Below are positions 7,456 to 17,400 of a stretch of DNA of 19,906 bases, in pieces (the first letter of the stretch is position 1; each line of letters begins with the position of its first letter). Where the stretch lies: the NCBI GenBank assembly GCA_035541995.1, contig DATKMG010000084.1, positions 1 to 19,906 on the forward strand, in the 5' to 3' direction. The notes beneath the pieces were generated by a model. It saw only the letters and a program-made list of their open reading frames with translations. It was not told where the DNA came from and ran no database searches. The DNA comes from DATKMG01 sp035541995. Lineage in GTDB: Bacteria > Acidobacteriota > Terriglobia > Versatilivoradales > Versatilivoraceae. A program made the translations under genes and the position numbers.

Positions 7456-9684
7456 TTAGCCTTTCAGCAAAGATAGATAATCATCCGCGGGCGTCTGTCC
7501 TTGGCGATGCTCCACGATCTGAAAATGCTGGAGGCTCCCTGCCGCAGCGTATGCCTCATCCGTCCGTTGGTAAGTTTTCTTTGCCTCAGACAGATCTACT
7601 GCCTTACCCATGGCGTCGACGGGCGCCAGAAGAACCAGATTCCGATCAGCCACACATCCGGCGACATCTGGAAGGTCAAAATGCAGCAGGACATCACGAA
7701 TGAAGACATTTGCGCCATGAATATAACGGTCTGCGGAGGCTAGACTTTGATAGGATAGCAGGCCGCCCTCACAGATGACGCTATGGATACGACGGTCAAG
7801 AGCAGCAGCAAACAACACCCACAACGCGCCCATCCCTCTTCCCACCATTCTTACGGATTCTCTGTCGACGTCACAACGGCTCAGCGCATAGTCTACGCTT
7901 CGCATTACATCCTGAACGCGCATCCCCAATAGTGACTGGTCCATCCACCAGGCCATGTAAGAAAATGCGGTTTCCACATCGAAGAGGTGGCCGAATTCGC
8001 CTCCCTCCCGAATTTGAGGGTCATGGAGCGGAGTGGTTTCACCAATTCCACGCACATCTACTGCAACCACGATATTGCCCTTCAATGTAAGACTTTCCAG
8101 AACTCCAAACTCCATGCCCTCCGATTCTTTGCCTCCATCGCTGACGTAAAGGAGCGGAGTTGTCTCGGCTCTATTTGCAGCCGGGACAAAGACCCAGGCC
8201 GGGATGTAAATCCCGGGCTCGGACATAAACTCGAGTTTTTCGATTCGATATCCCTTGCGCTCAGTCGTGACGCGCTTGCGAACCCCTAGCGCCTGGTTGG
8301 TTCTATGGCAATGTAATAGTCTGCCTATGCGCAGCAGCACTTCCTGACGGGACTCTTCCCATTCGGTTGCATTCATGAGGTGCTTTCGTTTTGGCGGAAG
8401 CGCTGTGGCCTTATTGTGTATGAGTGAGAAAATAGTCTCCCCTTGATGGGAATAGCGAAGAGACCCCTTGGAAGCACAGTACAACAGCTCTGGCGACTCG
8501 ACGCCAAAAACCGGCTCTTCGGCTGGGCCCTTGCGGCCATAGAACCACTTGCAAAACCAGGTCGTAGTGGCGAGTCGAAGTTTCATTGTCCAGGAATGAG
8601 GGTCATCGGCCTCGGTAGTTTCGAATCTATCCGGAGCACCCAACTGTCGATAACGAGCTAATACACGTTGGCGGGATTTCTCAAAGTCTGGATAGTAGTT
8701 TTCGATCGTCACCAACAGCGGCCGGGGCGCAATGGCAATTCGCAAATCCTCCTGATCGATTCCAAAAAGGGCAGCAGGGAAGAGATTCTGCTCCACATCT
8801 GCGGGGCCAACGCGGCTGCCGGGAGTGAACCGGATTGGCCAGCGTTGCCCTCCTCCCCCTTCGTTGAGCACAGCGCATTTGACTCTTTCGTCCAGCGCGG
8901 TGATGAAGAGTGTCAGGGTTCCACCTCCTGAGTGACCGGCACAACCGATTCTCTGCTTGTCGACTTCGGCCCTCGTCAATAAATAGTCGATGGCCCGGAT
9001 TCCATCCCATATCCGGTACTGAGTCAGGTTCTCTCCCATTAGAAGTAATAACTGACCGGGCATAGAATGCTCGAAGATCGGGTCACCGGAAACCTCCGCC
9101 ATGTTTCTCACGGGGTCCCAGTAGTAGCGACGTTCCCCTTGGCCAATTGGGTCATAAGCCAGGACCACAAAACCGTTCTTGGCTAAGTTAATGTAAGCGC
9201 ACTGATAGGTCTGGGCCATACGTGCCAGAGGATCGTGTCCTGTGGGTGAGATGATGCCGGGATAGGGCGGTTTACCACTCATCGGGATATAGAGGTTTCC
9301 AGTAACCCAGAAGTCGGGACGGCTCTGGAACATCACATTTTCTACGCGGTATCCGTCTCGCTCGAAACTCCGAACCATCAAGGGATTCAAGGAGGCTCTC
9401 TCTGGGAGTCCACCAACTATTTCCAGAAACTTCTCACGGACAAATCGATTGCGAGCCTCAATCTGGGCAGAGGTAACCATCCGAGCCCGCTCCTGATCCC
9501 AATGGTTAGACAATGCATTCAACTCTCCAGATAAGTAGGCCAGCAACATGTCCGGCCATTCTTTCGCATAGGATGAATGGGAGCGAGCTTCAGCAAGTGG
9601 AGATAGGGCTCCATGATACAAGGTGCTCTTCCCCAGGCCCCATGTGAGGGCTGCAGCTCGAACCAGGAAGTCGCGGCGAGTCAT
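7456..9684 (-). CDS. Tat-exported tandem alpha/beta-hydrolase (acetyl xylan esterase-like), second domain lacking the nucleophile serine
   Basis: The protein has 742 residues from the ATG at 9684; a TTG at 9702 is also open, but the ATG follows AAAGGA and AGGA sites and places MTRRDFLVRAAAL at the very start. That is a twin-arginine (Tat) signal, so export in folded form is expected. The first hydrolase domain has GHSGGG with Ser252 as the nucleophile, and DDPHSW with His363 as the likely catalytic histidine. The second domain (about 440-742) repeats the fold but has GRGMGA at 615-620, with Gly where Ser should be, so it is probably non-catalytic. Relatives are acetyl xylan esterase, dienelactone hydrolase and prolyl-oligopeptidase-like esterases acting on carbohydrate or other esters. 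It lies downstream of the amidohydrolase on the same strand with a 281-bp gap. The substrate is unknown. Confidence 0.87.
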   Translation of the reverse strand: MTRRDFLVRAAALTWGLGKSTLYHGALSPLAEARSHSSYAKEWPDMLLAYLSGELNALSNHWDQERARMVTSAQIEARNRFVREKFLEIVGGLPERASLNPLMVRSFERDGYRVENVMFQSRPDFWVTGNLYIPMSGKPPYPGIISPTGHDPLARMAQTYQCAYINLAKNGFVVLAYDPIGQGERRYYWDPVRNMAEVSGDPIFEHSMPGQLLLLMGENLTQYRIWDGIRAIDYLLTRAEVDKQRIGCAGHSGGGTLTLFITALDERVKCAVLNEGGGGQRWPIRFTPGSRVGPADVEQNLFPAALFGIDQEDLRIAIAPRPLLVTIENYYPDFEKSRQRVLARYRQLGAPDRFETTEADDPHSWTMKLRLATTTWFCKWFYGRKGPAEEPVFGVESPELLYCASKGSLRYSHQGETIFSLIHNKATALPPKRKHLMNATEWEESRQEVLLRIGRLLHCHRTNQALGVRKRVTTERKGYRIEKLEFMSEPGIYIPAWVFVPAANRAETTPLLYVSDGGKESEGMEFGVLESLTLKGNIVVAVDVRGIGETTPLHDPQIREGGEFGHLFDVETAFSYMAWWMDQSLLGMRVQDVMRSVDYALSRCDVDRESVRMVGRGMGALWVLFAAALDRRIHSVICEGGLLSYQSLASADRYIHGANVFIRDVLLHFDLPDVAGCVADRNLVLLAPVDAMGKAVDLSEAKKTYQRTDEAYAAAGSLQHFQIVEHRQGQTPADDYLSLLKG

Positions 9685-9965
9685 TTGTCCTATTCCTTTC
9701 AAGTGGTCTCACTTGTGTTTACTTTTGTGACCACACTCAGAGGGTTCCATGCCAAGGGAGCGGGGCAGCAAGACAATCAGGACGGTTCTTAATAGAGCCC
9801 CCCATAACCGCTTCAAGCTCACTACCACGGATGAAATGGTGTCCTTGTGGAGAGTGTGGGAGCCGATCTCCGAGCGGCGATTTCTTAGACCCCGGCAACC
9901 GCCGCGACGGGTGACGGCGGTCACTCGCGCGGTGGCCACCCTTGAAAAGCTCATTTTCATGGAAG
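9685..9965. other. 281-bp spacer between amidohydrolase and tandem hydrolase
   Basis: A minus-strand 83-codon frame (9709-9960) begins just after the amidohydrolase stop, but it has no ribosome-binding site and an arginine-rich, low-complexity product, so I do not call it. A weak hairpin (GTGGTC at 9703-9708 with GACCAC at 9729-9734) lies in the leader of the hydrolase. GCGGCG/CGCCGC arms near 9876-9906 could form another. Nothing else was seen. Confidence 0.45.
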
Positions 9966-11699
9966 TCAGTTCTTAACGGAGGAGTAACCTGCTGCATCGT
10001 AGACCACCTCCCCACCGATTACGGTCATCACACAACGTGCCCGGGGGATTTCCGATACAGGAATCTTCATGATATCGGCCGATAGGACCGTGAAGTCGGC
10101 CAGTTTTCCAGGTTCAATCGAGCCTCTTGATCCCTCTTCAAAGGCAGCATAGGCTGCCCACAACGTGAACATCCTCAAGGCCTGCTCGCGCGACACAGCC
10201 TGCTCGGGGTGCCAACCTTCACCCGAGAACCCCTTTAAATCCCTCCTAGCTACGGCTGCATAAAACTCAATAATCGGATCGCCGCGCTCAACCGGTGCGT
10301 CGGATCCTCCGGCAATAGTCGAACCGGAACGAAGAAAACTCTGCCAGGCATAGGCTTCCTGCAACCGTTTTAAGCCGAGGCGGCTGGGGGCAAAATGCAG
10401 GTCGCTTATAGCGTGGGAAGGCTGCATGGATGGAATGACACCAAGCTTGAAAAAGCGCGGGAGGTCCTCTGGATGGACAATCTGAGCGTGCTCGACCCGC
10501 CAGCGCGGTTCGGCCACTTTTCTCTGATCAATAGGGACCCGGCTGAAAGCCTCTTCATAGAGGTCGAGGATCACTCGATTTGCCCTGTCGCCGATGGCGT
10601 GGGTTTCTACCTGGATCCCACGGCGAAGGGCTTCCTCCAGCATTGGTTTCAATTCGTCTTGATTAATCGTCATGAGACCCGTGCTGTTGTAATCTGAGTA
10701 AGGTTCCAGTAAGGCGGCACCTTTCGAGCCCAGGGCGCCATCGGCGAAGATTTTGATGGTCCGAAGCGTGAATCGGCCGTCAAAAGCACCCATCGTGGCT
10801 CCCTCGTTGATCAGCTGCTGGGCGTCAGGACCGGGACCACTAATGGCCTGATAGATACGCAATTTAATTCGATTCCGAGTATAGAGGTCTCTGATCAGAT
10901 CGACTTCGGTTTGCGGACTCCCCGCATTCTGAATCTCTGTCCAACCCAGTTGAATGCTCCGTTCGGCGCCCAGCAACAGCTTCTTTTCCAGATCATTAGA
11001 TTCTCGTTCAGGGATGTGTCCGTTGACCAGGTCCATGGCAGAGTCCAGGAGCATGCCGGTAGGCTGACCGGTCTTGGGGTCCTTCATGATCTCGCCGCCA
11101 GAGGGGTTCGGCGTGGTGGCGTTGATCCCAGCCATTCTTAAGGTCAGGCTGTTGACAACCGTAGCGTGTCCATCGGCCCGGGTGACACAGACCGGATTAC
11201 GTGGGGCAACCTTGTCAAGATCCTTACGGGAAGGGAAGACCGGGGGCCGCCAGAAGGTCTCTATCCATCCTCTGCCGGTGATCCATTCTCCTTCCCTGGT
11301 GTTATTGACCCGTTGTTTGATCCTAAGGAGGAATTCCTCCAGGTTCGCTGTACCTTCCAGGTTGAGATTCAGTTCCCTGCCGCCTACTCCCGACAAGTGG
11401 TAGTGTGAATCTGTGAATCCAGGGAAAACCACGGAACCCCGAAGATCCAAGACACGAGTCATCCGGCCCACATAATCCATGGTCTCCCGCTTGGGACCCG
11501 CCCAGAGGATACGTCCTTTCTTAATCGCGACATCTTCTGCCAAGGGCTGACTTTCATTGACTGTATATACAGTACAATTGGTAAAGATCAGATCCGCTGG
11601 TTCCTTGCGGCTGCAGCCCCATGTTTGTGCAATCATAATGATCATCAGGACAATTTCTGTTTTCCCAATCTGCTTGTCAATTGTATGAAGGCTTATCAT
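9966..11699 (-). CDS. YtcJ-like amidohydrolase, predicted lipoprotein
   Basis: The 577 residues form a composite-domain amidohydrolase with a metal-dependent barrel. The metal-binding set is visible: HYH at 99-101, Lys316 in KIFADGALGS as the expected carboxylated lysine, His367 in ETHAIGD, His404 in VEHAQ and Asp467 in GGSDAPV. A hydrophobic stretch at about residues 15-28 ends in AQTWGC, placing Cys29 as a probable lipidation site, although this lipobox is not ideal. Family members hydrolyse C-N bonds of amides, N-formyl groups or similar; YtcJ relatives have few known substrates. The start at 11699 is kept because it supplies the basic n-region of the signal, although no good ribosome-binding site precedes it. 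Divergent from the PQQ dehydrogenase gene. Combined with the next gene downstream, it suggests exported hydrolysis of an organic compound; this is inference. Confidence 0.9.
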   Translation of the reverse strand: MISLHTIDKQIGKTEIVLMIIMIAQTWGCSRKEPADLIFTNCTVYTVNESQPLAEDVAIKKGRILWAGPKRETMDYVGRMTRVLDLRGSVVFPGFTDSHYHLSGVGGRELNLNLEGTANLEEFLLRIKQRVNNTREGEWITGRGWIETFWRPPVFPSRKDLDKVAPRNPVCVTRADGHATVVNSLTLRMAGINATTPNPSGGEIMKDPKTGQPTGMLLDSAMDLVNGHIPERESNDLEKKLLLGAERSIQLGWTEIQNAGSPQTEVDLIRDLYTRNRIKLRIYQAISGPGPDAQQLINEGATMGAFDGRFTLRTIKIFADGALGSKGAALLEPYSDYNSTGLMTINQDELKPMLEEALRRGIQVETHAIGDRANRVILDLYEEAFSRVPIDQRKVAEPRWRVEHAQIVHPEDLPRFFKLGVIPSMQPSHAISDLHFAPSRLGLKRLQEAYAWQSFLRSGSTIAGGSDAPVERGDPIIEFYAAVARRDLKGFSGEGWHPEQAVSREQALRMFTLWAAYAAFEEGSRGSIEPGKLADFTVLSADIMKIPVSEIPRARCVMTVIGGEVVYDAAGYSSVKN

Positions 11700-12182
11700 G
11701 GCATATGAATTCTTTTGATTGCACCCTATTGTCTAAATGGTGAGTGCAGAGAAGGAGCACATCTCGAAACTTGCGAGTTGGCTGATTCATTGCTCCAACG
11801 GGAGCTTACCGCAAAACAGTCCTCTAATGGACGGAATATTCATTCCTGTGAAGGCCTCCCTCGACCTTGTACGAGGGCTTATGCAGCTGTTTCGTATATT
11901 CTACGGTGGATTCCAATTTGTTTACCCCTTGGACCAATTCTGGAGGTCAATCCGTGTTAGCATAATGATCTGCCGTGAGCCAATGTGTGAGCAATGATGC
12001 TATTAATGCCGTCTGGGACAATTCTGATTTTTAAAGCCACGGCTATGGCAGAAAGCCGAGTGCCTCGTTTGCTCAGGACGGTCGTACCAGACGGCGCAGG
12101 ATATCCTGGGTCGGGGATCCTGTTATTGGTCCGGCTGTGAATTGCAGATGAATTCAACAATATCAAAGAGGACTTATTCAGC
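11700..12182. promoter_or_regulatory. Divergent intergenic region between amidohydrolase and PQQ dehydrogenase genes
   Basis: This 483-bp stretch must hold the promoters of both divergent genes. I cannot identify clear -35/-10 boxes. Two structures stand out: a 9-bp perfect inverted repeat, GCCGTCTGG at 12008-12016 with CCAGACGGC at 12087-12095, and right after it a 12-bp perfect palindrome CAGGATATCCTG at 12097-12108. A weaker TAGCAT/ATGCTA pair lies at 11958-11963 and 11997-12002. Short overlapping open frames at 11715-11997 have no ribosome-binding site and no recognisable product. Confidence 0.5.
12097..12108. promoter_or_regulatory. 12-bp perfect palindrome, candidate operator
   Basis: CAGGATATCCTG reads the same on both strands and lies 75 bp before the PQQ dehydrogenase start, directly after one arm of a 9-bp inverted repeat. 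A dimeric regulator could bind such a site. There is no direct evidence for a regulator and none is encoded in the window. Confidence 0.25.
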
Positions 12183-14162
12183 ATGAGGCACGGGCATATC
12201 GGCGGTTTTGGGTTTTTGATATTAATTCTTGCAGGGTGCGGGTCCCACCCGGTCCAGCGTGATCCCAACGCTCCTGTTGCTGAGTGGCCCAACTACGGAA
12301 ACGATCCAGGGAGTTCTCGGTATTCCCCTCTCAACGAGGTCAGGAAAGACAACGTGAAGCATCTCAAGGTCGCCTGGACCTACCACACGGGGGACGTGTC
12401 CAAAGGCGATGGAACATGGAACGGGCAAAGGATCTGGGCGAAGAGTACATTTGAGGCAACACCCCTCCTGGTCGAAGGCACACTCTACGTGGTAAGTCCC
12501 TTCAATCGAATCATTGCGCTTGACCCGGAGACAGGCCGTGAGAAATGGGTCTTCGATCCGAAGATCGATCGCATAGGTTACTATGGTGATTTCTTTACCT
12601 GTCGAGGCCTGGCCACTTGGGTTGATCCAGAGCGGCGCGATGGCGAGAGTTGCCGCCGAATTCTCTATGAAGCCACCCAGGATGGACGGCTAATCGCTAT
12701 CGATGCCTTCAACGGCCAGCCGTGCGCCGATTTCGGAACCAACGGTCAAGTCTCACTTGCCGCGGACATTAAGATCCCAATTAAGGGTGAGTACCACTTC
12801 ACATCACCACCGGCAGTTGTCGGAGGGGTGATCGTTGTCGGCTCGGCCATCAACGATAACGACCGCATCGAGATGGAGCCGGGCTTTGTGCGCGGTTACA
12901 ACGCCCGCACGGGTGATTTGGTTTGGACCTGGGACCCGGTTCCCCGCGATCCAGGCGATCCGGCTCGATCCAGTTGGCAGAACGGAGCCGACCGTGCAGG
13001 TGCTGCCAACGTATGGGGGCCGATTTCGGCGGACCCGGAGCATGACCTCGTGTTCCTTCCCACCACCAGTCCCAGCCCCGACTTCTATGGAGGTGAGCGC
13101 AAGGGCGAGGACCGCTATGCGAACTCGGTGGTGGCGCTGCAGGCGTCCACGGGCAAGGTAGCGTGGTCTTTCCAAGCTGTCCACCACGACCTTTGGGACT
13201 ACGACCTGCCCTCTGGTCCTTCTCTGATCGAGATCCAGCAGAATGGGCAGCGGATTCCTGCGCTCGCCCAGCCAAGCAAGATGGGCTATTTGTTCATCCT
13301 TGACCGCGATTCGGGCCGCCCACTCCTGCCGGTTGAGGAGCGGCCTGTGCCGCAAGGCGGAGTCGAGGGGGAGTGGCTCTCGCCGACCCAACCCGTCCCT
13401 GTTGCCACCCCTCGCCTGGTGCCTGACCGCCTCGAGCCAAAAGACGCCTGGGGCCTCACCCCTTGGGATCGCGGCAAGTGTCGGGATCTGATCGCGAGCC
13501 TGCGCCGCGATGGAATCTTCACACCGCCTAGCCTCCAGGGTACGATGCAATACCCGGGGAATATCGGAGGAACCAACTGGGGAGGCTTGTCCTTCGACCG
13601 CGGCCGAGGATTGATCCTTCTCAATCAGACCAACCTCCCCTTTATCGTCCAGCTCATTCGCAGGGACGAAGCGAATCGCTTAGACTGGAGACAGGGGGAG
13701 TGGGAGTATGCGCCTATGAAAGGTACACCATACGTGATGCGGCGCAGGGCATTGCTGTCGCCCTGGCACTTGCCGTGTAATCCGCCGCCCTGGGGAACAC
13801 TCGCCGCGGTCGAAGCCAATACGGGTACAGTTCGCTGGCAGGTTCCGCTGGGCACAATTCGGGAACTAGCCCCCATTCCGCTGCCCTTAAAGCTGGGAAC
13901 ACCTACGGTGGCCGGTCCACTCACCACTGCCGGCGGGTTAACCTTTATTGGTGCTACGCTTGACAGCACTTTCCGCGCCTTTGACACGGACACTGGTCAC
14001 CAATTGTGGCAGGCACACCTGCCTGCTTCAGCCGTTGCCACTCCCATGACTTACAGGTCGCATCCAGGCGGACGCCAATACGTCGTTGTCGCCGCGGGAG
14101 GTCACGGCAAAGCGGCTGGTACGAGGTTGAGCGATGCCTTGATCGCTTTTGCGCTGCCCTAG
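12183..14162 (+). CDS. PQQ-dependent dehydrogenase lipoprotein (quinoprotein glucose dehydrogenase-like)
   Basis: The 659-residue protein begins with a lipoprotein signal ending in LAGC, with Cys19 the probable lipidated residue. The body is a quinoprotein beta-propeller: repeated W-motif blades such as GREKWVFD, GDLVWTWD, GKVAWSFQ, GTVRWQVP and GHQLWQAH. HHDLWDYD (334-341) carries His335 and the likely catalytic Asp336. AQPSKMGYLFILDR contains the lysine expected to contact PQQ, and YPGNIGGTNWGG and the C-terminal TPMTY...GRQYVVVAAGGHG blocks match the glucose/quinate dehydrogenase branch. It lacks the five-helix membrane domain of the roughly 800-residue membrane glucose dehydrogenases, lacks the vicinal Cys-Cys of methanol dehydrogenases, and has no fused cytochrome c. 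Expected role: periplasmic-side oxidation of a sugar or alcohol with PQQ. PQQ biosynthesis genes and an electron acceptor are not in the window. The ribosome-binding site AGAGG is weak and about 11 nt away. Confidence 0.92.
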   Translation: MRHGHIGGFGFLILILAGCGSHPVQRDPNAPVAEWPNYGNDPGSSRYSPLNEVRKDNVKHLKVAWTYHTGDVSKGDGTWNGQRIWAKSTFEATPLLVEGTLYVVSPFNRIIALDPETGREKWVFDPKIDRIGYYGDFFTCRGLATWVDPERRDGESCRRILYEATQDGRLIAIDAFNGQPCADFGTNGQVSLAADIKIPIKGEYHFTSPPAVVGGVIVVGSAINDNDRIEMEPGFVRGYNARTGDLVWTWDPVPRDPGDPARSSWQNGADRAGAANVWGPISADPEHDLVFLPTTSPSPDFYGGERKGEDRYANSVVALQASTGKVAWSFQAVHHDLWDYDLPSGPSLIEIQQNGQRIPALAQPSKMGYLFILDRDSGRPLLPVEERPVPQGGVEGEWLSPTQPVPVATPRLVPDRLEPKDAWGLTPWDRGKCRDLIASLRRDGIFTPPSLQGTMQYPGNIGGTNWGGLSFDRGRGLILLNQTNLPFIVQLIRRDEANRLDWRQGEWEYAPMKGTPYVMRRRALLSPWHLPCNPPPWGTLAAVEANTGTVRWQVPLGTIRELAPIPLPLKLGTPTVAGPLTTAGGLTFIGATLDSTFRAFDTDTGHQLWQAHLPASAVATPMTYRSHPGGRQYVVVAAGGHGKAAGTRLSDALIAFALP

Positions 14163-14464
14163 TGGTTCGTCTTATAAGTTAGTTCTCAAATTGGTAGCAT
14201 TCGTTTGCCGGCAGGGCCCTAAGCATTTTATGGGCTGGTAATGGCGCGTCTTATGGAGTGCGTCGGCAGAGCGCGGGATGGCAGTCCCGCGCGGCGACGA
14301 CGCTTTTCCTTGCTTTGGGGTTCAATGGCTTTTAGAATCGCCCTTTCCTTCACTAATGGTCACCGTTGGAGCCAAAGCGGTGTCGCGGGCGGAATCGTAG
14401 TTCCGCCCTTGCCACCGCGCTCCATAAAAACCCTAAGCAGTGTCGCCAATAGCCAGGGGGTCAA
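14163..14464. other. 302-bp spacer between PQQ dehydrogenase and TonB-dependent receptor
   Basis: More than half of this spacer is the palindromic element at 14251-14427. The last 37 bp before the receptor carry its AGGGGG ribosome-binding site (5 nt before the ATG). No gene or clear terminator was seen in 14163-14250. Confidence 0.6.
14251..14427. repeat. 177-bp palindromic repeat element with a small hairpin in each arm
   Basis: The ends are inverted copies: TTATGGAG at 14251-14258 and CTCCATAA at 14420-14427, continuing as diverged arms (GYGCG... inwards). A second arm pair is around 14292-14305 (GCGACGACGCTTT) and 14373-14386 (AAAGCGGTGTCGC). Each side also carries its own hairpin: GCGCGGGA/TCCCGCGC at 14271-14278 and 14285-14292 on the left, and GGGCGGAA/TTCCGCCC at 14387-14394 and 14401-14408 on the right. 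The two small hairpins differ in sequence but have the same size (8 bp, 6-nt loop) and are placed similarly. This looks like a mobile or folded repeat family, not a gene. Confidence 0.75.
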
Positions 14465-17400
14465 ATGAAAGAAAAGCATCACTCGCGTCCCCATTTATGT
14501 TGTTCTCTGTTCTTGAAATGGACGCTGGCTCTTGCCGTGAGTCAAAATTGTGGATGGGCGCAGGTGACCGCCGCTGTCTCCGGGAGAGTGGAGGATGCGT
14601 CCGGGGCTGCTGTTCATGGTGCCGTCGTTTCTGTGAAGCATCTGGAAACTGGGGTCATCCGAGCTGGGACTACCGACGAAGCAGGTAACTATGCTTTCTC
14701 CGCCCTGGCTGTTGGTCCACTGGAAGTGAAGGCGGAAAAGCAAGGCTTTAAGACTGCAGTCCGCTCCGGGATCAACTTGAAGGTTGGACAACATGCGTTG
14801 GTGAACCTGCGTCTTGAAGTAGGAGAATTCGTCCAGCAGGTGACAGTTTCGGAAGAGCTCCCATTGGTGAATGCGACGACGGCACCCTTGTCAGGGGTCG
14901 TGGGAGAACGAGAGTTGAAAGACCTGCCGCTCAACGGGCGGAGTTTCGACAACTTGATCACATTGAACCCGGGGGCCATCAATTACAGTTCGATGAAAAG
15001 CCCTCAGACCGTTACCAGCAATGGGAACACGTTCACTGTGGGCGGGCGCAGGACATCAGAAAACCAGTTCCTCTTAAACGGTATAGAGTACACCGGCTCG
15101 AGCCAACTCGCTGTGACGCCCGGAGGTGTAAGCAGTGAATTATTGGGCATCGATGCCATCCGTGAGTTTAACGTTTTAACGGACACTTATTCTGCAGAGT
15201 ACGGTAAACGCGCCGGAGCACAGGTTGCCACTGTAACTCAATCCGGAACCAATACGCTGCATGGGTCGGCTTTCGAGTTTCTCCGAAACAGTGCGCTGGA
15301 CGCGCGAAACTTCTTTGACCGTTCGTCTGTACCCCCTTTCCGGAGAAACCAGTTCGGAGGTGCATTGGGTGGGCCTCTTCGGAAGGACCAGCTGTTTCTA
15401 TTCGGCAACTACGAAGGGTTCCGGCAGAGTCTTGCGGTCAGTAATGTAAGCGTCGTACCTGACGAACAGGCTCGGCAAGGCCTGTTGCCAAATGCTTCCG
15501 GTGAGTACGTACAGGTTCCACATTTGGACACAGGGATGTTGCCATATATGTCGTTCTGGCCCGTATCCAACGGTCCCAAGTTACTTGTGAACGGATTGCC
15601 GAGCGGGACGGCAGTGGCTTACAACAATCCCAAGCAAACAGTTCGGGAAGACTTTGGGACGATGCGAGGTGACCTCACGATCAGCGACCGGGATTCTCTC
15701 TCATCCGCTTACACAGTGGACGATGGCAATAGCCAGGTGCCATTAGCCGACCCTTTGTTCGCATCTGCATTGACGCTTCGCAATCAGGTGGCCAGTGTGC
15801 AGGAGACGCACGTCTTCTCGCCGCATGTTCTCAATACATTCCGCGCGGGATTCTCTCGCGCGGCTTTCAATTATGATTCGGTTCCCCTGGTTTCCCTTCC
15901 GGTCAGTCTCTCGTTTGTTTCCGGGCTGGGGCCCGGAGGAATCGTGATCGGAGGTGGTCTGACTACAACCGGTGCTGGCACAATTACACCGGCAGGCCCG
16001 AACAACGCCGCCAATGTCTGGGATCGGAGAAACCTCTTTACCTACACGGACGATGTGCACATCAACAGGGGAATTCATCAGATCAGTTTGGGGGTCTGGA
16101 TTCAGAGGCTCCAGGACAATGAAGATACTGCCTCGCGCCAACTGGGGCAAGCGAGCTTTACCAGTCTGCAGACCTTCTTGCAGGGAATCGTGAGCAACTT
16201 CCAGGCGGTTCCCAACCCGAATGAGTTAGGATGGAGGAGTCTGCTAGGTGCATGGTACTTTCAAGATGCAATCAAAGTGCGACGCAACCTGACAGTTCAA
16301 GCAGGTATCAGGCACGAATTCACAACCGGGTGGAATGAGGTTTCAGGCAGGGCTGCCAACTACGTGACTGACGCGAATGGTGTCCTACTGACCAATCCTC
16401 GAGTGGGAGAATCGGTCTTCACACAAAATAACGCTCGATGGTTGATTAGTCCCAGGATCGGTTTGGCATGGGATCCCTTTGGGAACGGCAAGACCGCAAT
16501 CCGTGCAGGCTTTGGCACCTACTATTCGTTGATGGATGCTCTTAGCTTCCTGTTGAATTCACTACCACCCTATAACGGATCAATTGCCTTCAATAACGTT
16601 CCTTTGTCTTCATTCGTGCCGATCCTCCCGAGCGTGCCGCAACCACCCACATGTGGTCCGGGCGTTCCCAAGCCTTGTAGCATTTATGCGCCGCAAGGAG
16701 TCCAAACCAATGCGCAGACGCCTACAGTAGAGAAGTGGAATTTTACCTTGGAGCAGCAGCTTGGCCCGTCCACGGTTCTCCGTGTCGCATATGTCGGGTC
16801 GTTCGGATACCATGGCCTCTTGAGCATAGACCCCAATACCATTCCGGCACAGATATGCCCGGACCATGCCGGTTGCCTGGCTGGTGGTGTCGGGGCCGCC
16901 AAGAGGGTTGTAACCCAGGGTTCCCAGTACATTCCTGTCGGATCCCGGCCGAACCCGTACCTGTCTGCCGGATTCTTCTGGTACACCGAGGCCAACAGCC
17001 GTTACAACGCACTGCAGATTGACTTGAATCGCCGTTTGGCCCGGGGTCTGCAATTTCGGGCCAATTACACGTGGGCCAAGAATCTCGATATCAACTCAGC
17101 CTTGACTGGGGCGCAAGCCAACAACCAGGCGCAAATGGTGTTGGATCGGAACGACCTCGGAAGGGACTGGGGACCGTCTGCCTTGAACGTCACCAGTCAG
17201 GCCGGCATTTCTGGCCATTACGAACTGCCTTTTGGCTCCGGCAAGCATTGGCAATATGGCGCCGGTGAGTTAGGAAACAAGCTGACGGGGGGCTGGCAGT
17301 TGAATGGAATTGTCACGTTGCTGAGCGGTTTCCCTTTCACGCCCCAGGTTGGCTCAAACCGGTCCGGCGATGGGGACACCAGAAATCCTGATCGGCCGTC

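Noticed and set aside
9709..9960. 83-codon minus-strand frame just after the amidohydrolase stop
   Set aside because: There is no ribosome-binding site, the product is arginine-rich and low in complexity, and it resembles no known family.
11715..11997. Two overlapping plus-strand frames of 81 and 86 codons in the divergent region
   Set aside because: They overlap each other in different frames, have no ribosome-binding site and show no domain features; the region more likely holds promoters.
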